Shown here in pieces: positions 20,552 through 28,747 of a stretch of 43,923 nt of DNA. The notes beneath the pieces were generated by a model. That model had not been told where the DNA came from and did no database searches. It worked only from the letters and a program-made list of their open reading frames with translations. The position numbers were made by a program, and so were the translations under genes. The DNA is taken from NCBI RefSeq assembly GCF_016653295.1, contig NZ_NHSF01000041.1, positions 1 through 43,923 on the forward strand, read 5' to 3'. The DNA comes from Halochromatium salexigens (lineage in GTDB: Bacteria; Pseudomonadota; Gammaproteobacteria; Chromatiales; Chromatiaceae). How positions within the stretch are numbered: the first letter of the stretch is position 1; each line of letters begins with the position of its first letter.

Positions 20552-21960
20552 GCAACGGCTCCTCGGGCTTGGGCGTTAGCGGTGGACTCGTCCTCGATCA
20601 GATGGTCGGCAACCAGCTCGACCAGGCTATGGACCTGCTTGTCCCAATGGTTCTTCTGCCGGCCGGACTCGAAGTTGAGCCGGCAGCTGGCGCAGCTGAC
20701 CACGACCGACTCGGCGCCGGACTCGTTGACCTCGCGGATCTTGATCTTGAACGACTCATCCCGCAGCCGGGTGGCGTCTTCGAGCAGGAAGATGCCGGCG
20801 CCGCCGCCGCAGCACCAGTTGTATTCCTTGTTCGCGGGCATCTCGACTAGGTCGGCGTCCATCGCCGCCAGTACCGCGCGCGGCTCATCGAAGGCACCGC
20901 CCCGGCGTCCGGTCTTGCAGGGGTCGTGGAAGGTGACCTTACCGTCGAACGGGGTCAGATGCAGATTGCCGGCCTTGGCCTGTTTGCCGAGGAACTCGGA
21001 CATGTACATCATCTCGAACGGCAGTCCGCCACTGCTGAGCATCGGGTTCCAGCGCAGCGCCGGGTAGGCATGGCCGCATTCGGCGATGACCAGGATCTTG
21101 GCCTGAACGCGTTGGGCGGCGGCGATGATTGGATCGACCTGTTTCTTCCACAGCGACATATCGCCTGAGAGCAGACCAAAGTTGGCGCTCTCGAAGCCGT
21201 CGGAGCAGATGGTCCAGTCGACGCCGAGATGGTTCATGATCTTGGCCGTGGCCAGCAGGCCATTGCCGTTGGCGACCAGATCGACCGCCGAGCTCAGCAC
21301 CATGACCTCGGCCTGCTCCTTGTCGAGCGGCACCTCGATGCCAGCCTTTTCGCGGATGGTCTCGACCATCTTGCGGAGGGAATCGGGCGAGGAGCCAAAC
21401 ACCGTACCCATCTGTTTCTGCTCCATGCGCAGCGCGGCCAGCTCCGGTGGCACCAGCTCGGCGGCGACCATGGCGCTGCGCATGTGATGCACCAGCGAGG
21501 CGGTGTCGATGCCCATCGGGCAGACCATGGTGCAGCGGCCGCACTCCGAGCAGGAATCGTAGATCAGCTCCTTGGCCTGCTCGAAGTCGGAGAGCTTGAC
21601 CGGCTGAGTGATCAACCGGTGCCACCAGCGCATCGGGCTGATCTCGCGCTGATAGACGCGGCGATAGAGATCCATCTTGCGCATCGGCGCGTATTTGGCC
21701 TCACCGGTGGCCTGAAAATAATGGCAGGCATTGGTGCATTGGCCGCAGTGGATGCAGCTCTCGAGCCAGACCGCCTCGTCGGCGTTGGTCTCCTCGATCA
21801 GGGTTTCGACGGCGCCCTGGAGGCGTTTCTCGTCGGACTTGGTCGGCTGTGGCGCCATCTCGCGCAGCATGCCGATCTGGCCGGCGAGACCTTGGTAGAC
21901 TTGCTCGAAGCTGGGAAAGATGGGAGTGGCCGTGGCGGCCGTTGTATTCGCAGTGCTCAT
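20548..21960 (-). CDS. isp2: Isp2, HdrD-like Fe-S electron-transfer protein
   Basis: A 470-residue relative of heterodisulfide reductase subunit D and DsrK. Two [4Fe-4S] motifs, CIHCGQCTNAC (C69, C72, C75, C79) and CSECGRCTMVC (C137, C140, C143, C147), are followed by a CCG-type domain with EYNWCCGGGAG near residue 385 and VVSCASCRLNFE near 425; the first CCG half is less clear, with ECGHAYPAL and HDPCKTGRRGG. Such CCG cysteines bind a noncubane [4Fe-4S] cluster in Hdr. Overlaps isp1 at its start and hynL at its end. In Thiocapsa roseopersicina the Isp proteins are known to carry electrons for HynSL; a soluble side-face location is likely. Confidence 0.92.
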
Positions 21961-22607
21961 ATCCGAACCCCCTTGTGGGCGTAGGCCAGCCCGCTCTGGG
22001 CGCGGGAGAAGATGAACCAGAACGCATGCATCAGCTTGCTGAACGGCATATAGGCGAACAGCAGCGCCGAACTCAGGATGTGCAGCGCGAGCATGGTCTC
22101 GTAGCGCAGGCCGACATGGGCAAAGGCCATGAGGCCGGTCAGCAGCGGCAGGGCGACGATGATCCAGGTGACGTAATCGCCGACGGTGGAGTTGTAGACG
22201 GCCGGTTTCGCCAGGCGGCGGGTGATCAATGCGATCAGCGAGGCGAGGGCGACGGTGCCGAGCGCGACGCCGACGAAGTTCGGCAGTGCCGGCCAGGCGA
22301 GGCCGGTCAGGCTGGTGATGAACTCGATGTGCGGGACGATGCCGACCACCACCAGCAGGGTGGCGATGTGGAAGATGTAGGCCACAACGGTCTGATAGCG
22401 CGTGGTGGTGGTGAACTCACCACTCGGCCAGGCGCGACTGAAGACGGTGCGATAGCCCTTGAAGTTGCCAAAGGCATCGCGGGGTCGGGAGAGGTCGGCG
22501 CCGCGCGTGAGGGCAAGCACGCCGATGATCCGCAGGGCGATGCCGGCGGCCATGATGATGAGTGCGGCATGGATCGCAGGGCCGCGGGCGAATTCAAGCA
22601 GTGACAT
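21957..22607 (-). CDS. isp1: Isp1, membrane cytochrome b-like subunit
   Basis: A 216-residue integral membrane protein resembling NarI/DsrM-type cytochrome b. Five or so hydrophobic segments are seen: residues 8-30, 70-95 (VVAYIFHIATLLVVVGIVPH), 105-128, 145-165 and 170-190. Histidines in IFHIATLL, GIVPHIEF, AFAHVGLR and MLALHILSSALLFAYMPFSKLMHAFWF are suitable heme ligands. It would take quinone electrons to or from Isp2 and HynSL. It ends in a 4-base overlap with isp2 (ATGA). Confidence 0.9.
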   Translation of the reverse strand: MSLLEFARGPAIHAALIIMAAGIALRIIGVLALTRGADLSRPRDAFGNFKGYRTVFSRAWPSGEFTTTTRYQTVVAYIFHIATLLVVVGIVPHIEFITSLTGLAWPALPNFVGVALGTVALASLIALITRRLAKPAVYNSTVGDYVTWIIVALPLLTGLMAFAHVGLRYETMLALHILSSALLFAYMPFSKLMHAFWFIFSRAQSGLAYAHKGVRI

Positions 22608-22657
22608 GGGGTTCCAGTCTCCTGATGAGGTTTGGTGGTTCGATCGTTGGTCGCCGG

Positions 22658-23722
22658 CTAGTCGCTGCTGTGCTCGTGCGCGGCCAGCTCAGTCTTCTTG
22701 CGCCGAGCAAGCACGGCAGCTCCAACGCCAGCCGCGGCGCCAGCGACGGCAGCGGCACCCAGCTTGGCGCTGTCCCCAAAGTTGCCGGTGGCGACTGACT
22801 CATAGACCCCGCCGATGTCCCAGAAGCGAGGTTCGGAGCAACCGAGGCAGCCGTGCCCGGACTGGATCGGGAAGCTGACGCCGTTATTCCATTTGATATG
22901 CGCACAGGCGTTGTAGGCGATCGGCGCCTTGCAGCCGAGCTTGTACAGACACCAGCCCTTGCGTGCGCCTTCGTCGTCGAAGGTCTCAGCGAACTCGCCG
23001 CGGTCGTAGAAGGGACGGCGATAGCAACGGTCGTGGATATTCTCGCCAAAGAAGGCGACCGGGCGCCCGAGATGGTCGAGCTCAGGCAGGCGCCCAAGGG
23101 TCAGGTACTGGGCGATGACGCCGGTGATCGCGAGCGGCATTGGCGGGCAACCGGGCACATTGACGATCGGCTTGTCCTTGATAATGTCGCCCACTGCGAC
23201 GGCGCGGGTCGGATTAGGCTTGGCCATCGGGATGCCGCCGTAGGCCGAGCAGGTGCCGATGTTGATCACCGCGGCGGCATTGGCGCAGGCCTCTTTCAAC
23301 ATCGCGAGGTTACTGATGCCGGCGACCGTCGAGCAGTGCTCATCGAGCGGGACCGAGCCGTCGACCAGCACCAGGTATTTGCCAGCATTCTCGTGCTGGG
23401 CCTGCTCGCGGGCGTGCTCGGCGGCGTCGCCGGAGGCCGCTTGCAGGGTATGGTGATAGTCGAGCGAGATGAAGTTGAACATTAGCGCTTCGATGGATGG
23501 TGCGCTGGAGCGGGTCAGCGCCTCGGTACAGCCGGTGCATTCCTGAAAGGACAGCCAAATGACCGATGGACGACGGGCGCTGGCAAGGGCTTCGGCCATC
23601 GCCGGTGCAATGCCGGCTGGCAACGCCATCAAGGAAGCGGTGGTCGAGCAGAATTTGAGGAAAGCGCGACGGCTGATTCCTTGGCTTTGCAGCAGTCCTC
23701 CGAAGGTGGGCTCGTGGGGCAT
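22658..23722 (-). CDS. hynS: [NiFe] hydrogenase small subunit
   Basis: A 354-residue Fe-S subunit with a Tat signal (ISRRAFLKF, R18 and R19) that guides the folded HynSL dimer across the membrane. The proximal cluster cysteines start in WLSFQECTGCTEA (C62, C65), the standard four-Cys form and not the six-Cys form of O2-tolerant enzymes; GTCSAYGG and PGCPP complete it. The medial and distal ligands are in CYRRPFYDRGEF, GWCLYKLGCKAP and HGCLGCSEPRFWD. A C-terminal hydrophobic Ala/Gly-rich helix then RRKK would anchor it. Start: ATG at 23722, where AGGAG is 9 nt upstream; the ATG at 23731 directly abuts that AGGAG and is unlikely. Confidence 0.95.
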   Translation of the reverse strand: MPHEPTFGGLLQSQGISRRAFLKFCSTTASLMALPAGIAPAMAEALASARRPSVIWLSFQECTGCTEALTRSSAPSIEALMFNFISLDYHHTLQAASGDAAEHAREQAQHENAGKYLVLVDGSVPLDEHCSTVAGISNLAMLKEACANAAAVINIGTCSAYGGIPMAKPNPTRAVAVGDIIKDKPIVNVPGCPPMPLAITGVIAQYLTLGRLPELDHLGRPVAFFGENIHDRCYRRPFYDRGEFAETFDDEGARKGWCLYKLGCKAPIAYNACAHIKWNNGVSFPIQSGHGCLGCSEPRFWDIGGVYESVATGNFGDSAKLGAAAVAGAAAGVGAAVLARRKKTELAAHEHSSD

Positions 23723-23771
23723 TGCGGGCATCTCCTTGTTTGGTGGTTGTGTCTCGCGTTGGTGTCGATGA

Positions 23772-24051
23772 TTAATTGGTCTATTGCTTATGGGCCGCGA
23801 ATCGTCAATGAAATGGCCTTGGTTTCGTTATGGAAATGGCTGAATTTCATAGCGTTTTGCTTGGTTTGCGGCAGTTTCTATGCGGTCATCATTACTGTAG
23901 ATGCTAGAAGCGAAAAGTGAGGCATGCGTCATATTTTATAATTGACGTGTGTCAGGACTTGTTGAAAGTTATGGATGATCTCTCACTGCGCGTGATCGAA
24001 TCAATGATTACTCAACCAATTAACTTTTAATTGGGTAAAGTAATTAATTGG
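23772..24051. promoter_or_regulatory. repeated TTAATTGG / CCAATTAA boxes upstream of hynS
   Basis: The 8-mer TTAATTGG occurs at 23772-23779, 24027-24034 and 24044-24051, and its complement CCAATTAA at 24016-24023. The middle two form a perfect palindrome CCAATTAA-CTT-TTAATTGG (24016-24034). Four copies in 280 bases, all upstream of hynS, look like binding sites for a dimeric regulator. The regulator is unknown. Confidence 0.5.
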
Positions 24052-24324
24052 TAATCACAGGGAATAATAAAATACTGATGTGCTTTGCCTGGCTGCGTTA
24101 TGATGGCGCGCTTGAACGCTGGCCAAAGCGCCTTGCTTGTCCGATAGCGGGAGACGGATCAGGTAGAGCGGGACGAATCGGGAACGCAGTGGAGCGAGAC
24201 GGCGCAGGTCGAGACAGCGCTGGGCTGAGCCGAGAAGGCTAGGAAGCGACGGAGGTGAGGCGGGGATGCGTCAGGCTGGATGTCAGTCTGGAACGTGCCT
24301 TGGAGAAGGAATGGGGGAAGGAAT

Positions 24325-24354
24325 GGCGCCGACGCGCGCAGAGCCGTCGGCGCC
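24325..24354 (-). terminator. 10-bp GC-rich hairpin downstream of the 34-residue ORF
   Basis: GGCGCCGACG (24325-24334) and CGTCGGCGCC (24345-24354) form a perfect 10-bp stem with a 10-nt loop. On the minus strand it lies 33 nt after the small ORF stop and is followed by a weak T/C-rich stretch, so it would end a transcript from that ORF. Confidence 0.5.
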
Positions 24355-24386
24355 TTCGGGCCGCTTGTCGCGGCTGATGACGGCGC

Positions 24387-24491
24387 TTAACCGATGAAGC
24401 CGTAGCCGACGGCGATGAGCATGAGGAGGACGGCGGCGATGGAGAGTAACTCTCCGGCGTGGAGTTCCTTGAGTGCGACGAGGTATTTCAT
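24387..24491 (-). CDS. possible 34-residue single-span membrane protein
   Basis: A short frame coding MKYLVALKELHAGELLSIAA and then VLLMLIAVGYGFIG. The first 14 residues are amphipathic and charged; residues 15-34 are a clean hydrophobic helix long enough to span the membrane. Support: wobble-position GC bias like real genes here, a hairpin terminator 33 nt downstream, and a palindrome in the divergent gap with pyrD. Against: the ribosome binding site is weak, and I do not recognise the protein. Longer frames reaching to 24647 look non-coding. It is not a light-harvesting polypeptide (no matching His context). It could be a subunit-like accessory of a membrane complex. Confidence 0.42.
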   Translation of the reverse strand: MKYLVALKELHAGELLSIAAVLLMLIAVGYGFIG

Positions 24492-24644
24492 GGCAGCAGG
24501 TCTCTGTCTCTTGAGGTTGGGTTTGCGATTCCGAGAACGTCGCGATCGGTACATCAGGCTCACGGCGTTCCACCGAACGGCGGCATGGAGTGCCGCCTCG
24601 AGTCGAGGCTCTAACAGAGTATTAGCATATAGTGTAATAATTGC

Positions 24645-24662
24645 CATTGCGGAATCGCAATG
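24645..24662. promoter_or_regulatory. palindrome between the 34-residue ORF and pyrD
   Basis: CATTGCG-GAAT-CGCAATG is a perfect 7-bp inverted repeat in the 250-base divergent gap, 80 nt before the pyrD start. An AT-rich stretch (TATATGCTAATA on the minus strand) lies beside it. An operator for either gene is possible; no known regulator is assigned. Confidence 0.35.
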
Positions 24663-24742
24663 CGTGATCTCTGGTGTTGCACGCCGAGAACCGCTTCACA
24701 ATTAAGGTCTGAGCCTCAAAACCGGCTGAATTGAGAACAACC

Positions 24743-25834
24743 ATGTCGACTAAAAGGACACACTCGGCCTCTTCGGAGGCTGACCCTGGAGCCGAGTCCG
24801 GACTCCTGTGGGGGCTGTTGCGTCCACTCTTGTTTCGGCTCGATGCGGAGCGGGTGCATGGCCTTGCCCTCGCGTTGGCCGCGCGTTGGTCACAGCATTT
24901 CAGCGGGCGGCTTGGCGCCTCGGATGTGGCGCGGAGCCCGGCACTGGCGGTGGATGCGATGGGCTTGCGCTTCCCGAATCCGATCGGGCTGGCGGCCGGG
25001 CTCGATAAGGATGCCGAAGCGGTGCCGCTATGGCAGCGCCTGGGGTTCGGCTTTGTCGAGGCCGGCACGGTCACGGCGCTGGACCAGCCGGGCAATCCGC
25101 GCCCGCGTCTGTTTCGACTGCCGGGCGATGCGGCGTTGGTCAACCGCATGGGCTTCAATAACGCTGGTGCCGAGGCGATGGCGGCGCGCTTGACGCGGCT
25201 GCGTGAGCGAGCACTCCTGCAGGTGCCGCTCGGGGTCAACCTGGGCAAATCCAAGGTGACGCCTGCAGCGCTGGCGGCGAGCGATTATCAGCGCAGTTGC
25301 GCCTTGCTCGCCGAGCTGGCCGATTATCTCGTGGTCAACATCTCGAGCCCGAACACGCCCGGGCTGCGGGATCTGCAAACCACCGAGCAGGTCCGCGAGC
25401 TGGTGGAGGCGGTGCAGGGACCGAACCAACGCCTGCGCCATCCGCGGCCGGTGTTGTTGAAGCTGGCCCCGGATCTGGCCGATGAGGACGCCATCGCCTG
25501 TGCCGAGACGGCGATCGATGCCGGTTGCGCCGGCCTGATCCTCACCAATACGACGATCCGCTTCGAGGGGCTCAACACCGCGACCGAGGGCCTGAGCGGC
25601 GGCCTGTCGGGCCGGCCCTTGTTCGCGCGCAGTACCGAACTGCTCGGGCACGTGCGCCGGGCCTTGGGAACGGACCCGGTGCTGATCGGCACCGGAGGCA
25701 TCTTCGCGCCCGAGGACGCGGCCGCGAAACTTGCGGCGGGCGCCGATCTGGTCCAGCTCTATACCGGCCTCATCTATCGCGGCCCGGGGCTCGTGCGCCG
25801 GTTGTTGGCCGAGCTGCGAGTCCGGGAGCCATGA
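24743..25834 (+). CDS. pyrD: dihydroorotate dehydrogenase (quinone), class 2
   Basis: A 363-residue membrane-associated flavoprotein oxidising dihydroorotate to orotate with quinone, the fourth step of pyrimidine synthesis. The N-terminal helices ESGLLWGLLRPLLFRLDAERVHGLALAL form the membrane and quinone-binding part typical of class 2. FMN-binding and catalytic segments are PNPIGLAAGLDKDAEA, GFGFVEAGTVTALDQPGNPRPRLFRL, VNRMGFNNAGAE, NISSPNTPGLRDLQ (with the class 2 catalytic Ser), TNTT and GTGGIFAPEDAAAKLAAGADLVQLYTGLIYRGPGLV. ATG at 24743 is chosen over TTG at 24731. About 15 residues at the N-terminus exceed the E. coli form. Confidence 0.96.
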   Translation: MSTKRTHSASSEADPGAESGLLWGLLRPLLFRLDAERVHGLALALAARWSQHFSGRLGASDVARSPALAVDAMGLRFPNPIGLAAGLDKDAEAVPLWQRLGFGFVEAGTVTALDQPGNPRPRLFRLPGDAALVNRMGFNNAGAEAMAARLTRLRERALLQVPLGVNLGKSKVTPAALAASDYQRSCALLAELADYLVVNISSPNTPGLRDLQTTEQVRELVEAVQGPNQRLRHPRPVLLKLAPDLADEDAIACAETAIDAGCAGLILTNTTIRFEGLNTATEGLSGGLSGRPLFARSTELLGHVRRALGTDPVLIGTGGIFAPEDAAAKLAAGADLVQLYTGLIYRGPGLVRRLLAELRVREP

Positions 25835-25897
25835 GCCCTGGAGGCGGTCGCCCTTGGTCCCCACACTGTCACCTCCAATGATCAACGGAGCAAGACC

Positions 25898-26254
25898 ATG
25901 CAGGATCGACCCCAAATCAAGACCGCCCTGCCGAAACAGCGCTATCAGATCGGCGACCATACCGCGACACTCCTGGGTGAGATCGAGACCGATGACGAGC
26001 GCCGCTATCATTTCATCCTGGCGCTGGTGCCCATGGGAGAGCAGGAGCCCGTGCTCTACGTGACCAGCGAGCAGGCGCCGGCGGAGCGGCGCTCCGAAGG
26101 CGCCTATGATCTGCGGGTGATCAGCGCCAGCCTGACCGATGTGCTCGACACCGCCGACCGTTGGCAGCGCCTGGATCAGTTCGCCGAACAGGCGCTCGAT
26201 CTCGCGCAACAGGTGCTGGGGCTGCGCAACCAGCAGGTGGTCAAGCTGATGTAA
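25898..26254 (+). CDS. conserved-looking small protein of unknown function
   Basis: A 118-residue soluble protein that I do not recognise. GGAG lies 7 nt before the ATG. Residues 15-70 look like beta strands (KQRYQIGDHTATLLGEIE, YHFILALVPMGEQEPVLYVTSE) and residues 80-115 like a long helix with a hydrophobic face (RWQRLDQFAEQALDLAQQVLG). It follows pyrD by 63 nt on the same strand and its last 14 bases overlap the end of the convergent DUF4407 gene. Confidence 0.65.
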   Translation: MQDRPQIKTALPKQRYQIGDHTATLLGEIETDDERRYHFILALVPMGEQEPVLYVTSEQAPAERRSEGAYDLRVISASLTDVLDTADRWQRLDQFAEQALDLAQQVLGLRNQQVVKLM

Positions 26255-28502
26255 TTGTGCTCGCCGGCGGGCTCGGATCGCGCTGCGACGCCGGCATGAG
26301 CAAGAGGGCGTCGAGCGCGGCGCGCTCATCATCGCAGCGGCGGCGCAGCTCCAGCACAGTGGCGCGGCTGTCCTCGATCGCCTGTTGCAGTTGTTCGGCC
26401 TCGGCCTCGAGCACGATGAGGCGGCCATGCTGCTCGTCGAGCGCCTTCTGATCCGGCCCCAAGGCACGCTCAAGGCGCTTGATGGTGCGCCGCAGGGCCC
26501 GCGCACGGGCCGCCAAGGGACCGAAGTGGCCCTGTGAGCCGCCGCCCTGTGAGCCCTGCGCCGCACGCTGTTGTGCGACAGCGGCGAGTTCAACGCGCGC
26601 GGCCTCCAGTGTGGGCTGCTTGGCCGTGACCTTGGCCTTGATGGAGGCCGCCGCCTCGCGCGCGGTGCCGATGGCCTGCTGATTGTCGGCGAGGGTTCGT
26701 GCAAGGCGCAGTTGCTGCTCGCGCGCTTGGGCGAGCTGGGCGCGATGGTGCTCGAGGCGCTGGCGCAGGTCATCTCGCTGCTGATCGCGCTGTTTGCGCT
26801 CGGTCTCGGCCTGAGCCAGGCTCTGATCCTGGCGTTCGCGCTCCAACTGCAAACGATCGCGCTCGCGCTGCAAGTCGGTTTCGTCGCCGAGACGGGCTTC
26901 CATCTGCTGGAGCCGCAGCGCCAGTTCGTGCTCGCGGGCCTTGAGTTCGGCCTCGCGCTGGCGATGTTCGAGCGCGAGCTGATGATCGATGCCCTCGCGG
27001 CGGCGGCTGAGTAACTCGCGCTCGTGGGTGTGGTCGGCGTTGAGCCGCGCAAGATCGGCTTGTGCCTCGAGTTCGTCGCGGTGGTTGGCAACGAAAGCGG
27101 CGGGGTCGCGCTCCCACTGCTCCCAGCGGCGCGCGAATTCGGCCGGCGAGAGCCGACGCTTGGCGTCTTGAGGATGCCCGAAGCCCGGGATATCGGCCAA
27201 GTCGCCGTTGAGATAGTTGCGGTATTGGACTTGCGCGGTCTCGCTGTAGTAGGTCTGCACGGCCGCTGGCTCGAACAGCTTGAGCGCGATCAACGCGAAG
27301 AACAGGATGCCAAGCGCGGCCTGAGCGAAGCCTTCGACGGTCTCGAAATGGGGTACACCTTGCTCGGCTGGGCTTTCGCGCAGCGCATTCAGGGCTTTGG
27401 ATTGTGCGGCAAAGGTGAGTTTGGGCGGCGAAGCTGGGGGTTGCTCAGCCTCGACCTCGTCGGCAATGCGCTCAAGCAGGGCGCGTTCTTGCTCGCGCAC
27501 CTCGACGATGGAGGCATTGAGGGCCTCGAGGCGCTGGCGCAGCTCGCCGATGCGCGCCTCGATCGGTGCCAGGCGCTCGGCGTGTTCGCGGCGTTTAGCG
27601 GTCAAGGTGTCTTCCAGCGCCTGTGCCTGTGCCTCCCACCGGCGCGCCTCGGGACCATAGCCTTGGGGCCGGCCTTCGCGTCCGAGCAGCTCATCGCCGA
27701 CCCGCTTTCTGGCCTCGGCAAGGTCCTGAGCGAGCACCTCGATCTCGGGACGCTCATCGGCGCTGAGTTGATCGCGACGCTTGCGTTCCGCGGCCAGCTC
27801 TTTCTTGACGTCGCGAACCTGCTGCTCGATGCCCTGAATGCGGGCGCGATAACCTGCATCATGTTGTGCGGCGCGCTCCTCAATCTGCGCGTTTAGCACG
27901 CGCTCTCGCTCGTCGAAGTAGCGCTCCACCTGGGTCTGGTGCCCAGCGGCGATGTCATCGGCACGAATCAGTTTCTCGATGAACGGTGCGGTCACATAGA
28001 GTGAGACGGCAACGATCGCGATTCGTACCAGCAGCCCGAAGAGCCAGCGCAGCCATGGGCCCGCGTTGCGCGGCTTAGTGCCTCCTTGCTCCGCGCCTTG
28101 TCGCCCTTGGCGGCGCAAGCGGGGTTTCTCGGACATGATCAGCGAGGCGTCGAGTATCCAGATGACCGAGAACATCAACGCGAACAGGAACAGCCCGATC
28201 GCCGGCGCGAGCCAGGCCGTGGCCTCGGGCACCAAGGAGAAGCCAACGGCACCCCAGACAAAGCCTTCGAGACTGGCCATGAGCAGGATCACCATCCGCG
28301 CGGAGCCGATCCAAGCCGCCGCAGCCGGTGTCAGTAGAGCCCGCCCATAGGGTTGCAGTCGCAGATAGTCGCTCAGGCGCAGGGCTGGGCCGGCCGTGCC
28401 GGCGTGGCCGCTTGGCCCGTCGTACGCCCCCTGTCGCTGTTGCAGTGCATTGCGCGGCCGAGCGAATCGGCGCGATGGCGGTGATTGGCCTGAAGCGTGC
28501 AT
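26241..28502 (-). CDS. DUF4407-like membrane protein with long coiled coils
   Basis: A protein of about 753 residues. Two hydrophobic segments near residues 65-120 (MVILLMASLEGFVWGAVGFS and LAPAIGLFLFALMFSVIWIL), one near 150-178 (LFGLLVRIAIVAVSLYVTAPF), then about 180 residues of charged coiled coil, a fourth segment near 390-410 (AALGILFFALIALKLFEPAAV), and a second long coiled coil to the end. Four spans with a large soluble coil between the third and fourth is the DUF4407 layout. The end has SQGGGSQG and many Glu/Gln/Arg. Function is unknown. The start is uncertain: ATG at 28502 is used, but the frame is open to 28637 (TTG). Confidence 0.75.
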   Translation of the reverse strand: MHASGQSPPSRRFARPRNALQQRQGAYDGPSGHAGTAGPALRLSDYLRLQPYGRALLTPAAAAWIGSARMVILLMASLEGFVWGAVGFSLVPEATAWLAPAIGLFLFALMFSVIWILDASLIMSEKPRLRRQGRQGAEQGGTKPRNAGPWLRWLFGLLVRIAIVAVSLYVTAPFIEKLIRADDIAAGHQTQVERYFDERERVLNAQIEERAAQHDAGYRARIQGIEQQVRDVKKELAAERKRRDQLSADERPEIEVLAQDLAEARKRVGDELLGREGRPQGYGPEARRWEAQAQALEDTLTAKRREHAERLAPIEARIGELRQRLEALNASIVEVREQERALLERIADEVEAEQPPASPPKLTFAAQSKALNALRESPAEQGVPHFETVEGFAQAALGILFFALIALKLFEPAAVQTYYSETAQVQYRNYLNGDLADIPGFGHPQDAKRRLSPAEFARRWEQWERDPAAFVANHRDELEAQADLARLNADHTHERELLSRRREGIDHQLALEHRQREAELKAREHELALRLQQMEARLGDETDLQRERDRLQLERERQDQSLAQAETERKQRDQQRDDLRQRLEHHRAQLAQAREQQLRLARTLADNQQAIGTAREAAASIKAKVTAKQPTLEAARVELAAVAQQRAAQGSQGGGSQGHFGPLAARARALRRTIKRLERALGPDQKALDEQHGRLIVLEAEAEQLQQAIEDSRATVLELRRRCDDERAALDALLLMPASQRDPSPPASTITSA

Positions 28503-28747
28503 CTTGGCGGACGGCTCGGTATGCCGCACTTGGTTGCTGGGGCGGCCTTTGCAGCTGAGTGGTTTATCATAAAGGATCTGCTGCTCTAGGTTGGCAGGTC
28601 TCTTTCCTGAAGCCGATGCTCGGGCTTGTTGGTTCAACAGAATCCGGTGTTCTCCGTATGATCGTCACGCCTTCCGAGGAATCCATCGCGTCTAATCACG
28701 ACTGTCGCGCGGCGCTCGCCCGCTCATTTCAAGGCGTGCGCTGGTCG

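Larger units (their letters stand above)
23723..24386. other. non-coding regulatory region upstream of hynS
   Basis: About 660 bases without a convincing gene. Bases 23760-24070 are clearly AT-richer than the surroundings and hold repeated TTAATTGG boxes, an interrupted palindrome CGTCA-N11-TGACG (23927-23947), and TATAAAAT-like sequence on the minus strand near 23940. Bases 24070-24300 are purine-rich and GC-rich with no recognisable element. A strong hairpin lies at 24325-24354. Confidence 0.55.

Noticed and set aside
23681-23920. 79-codon hydrophobic plus-strand frame beginning in hynS
   Set aside because: It starts antisense in hynS and continues in the AT-rich promoter region; no ribosome binding site.
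23989-24003. FNR-like site GTGATCGAATCAA upstream of hynS
   Set aside because: The two halves are separated by 3 bases where FNR needs 4, and one half is imperfect. Kept only as a near miss.
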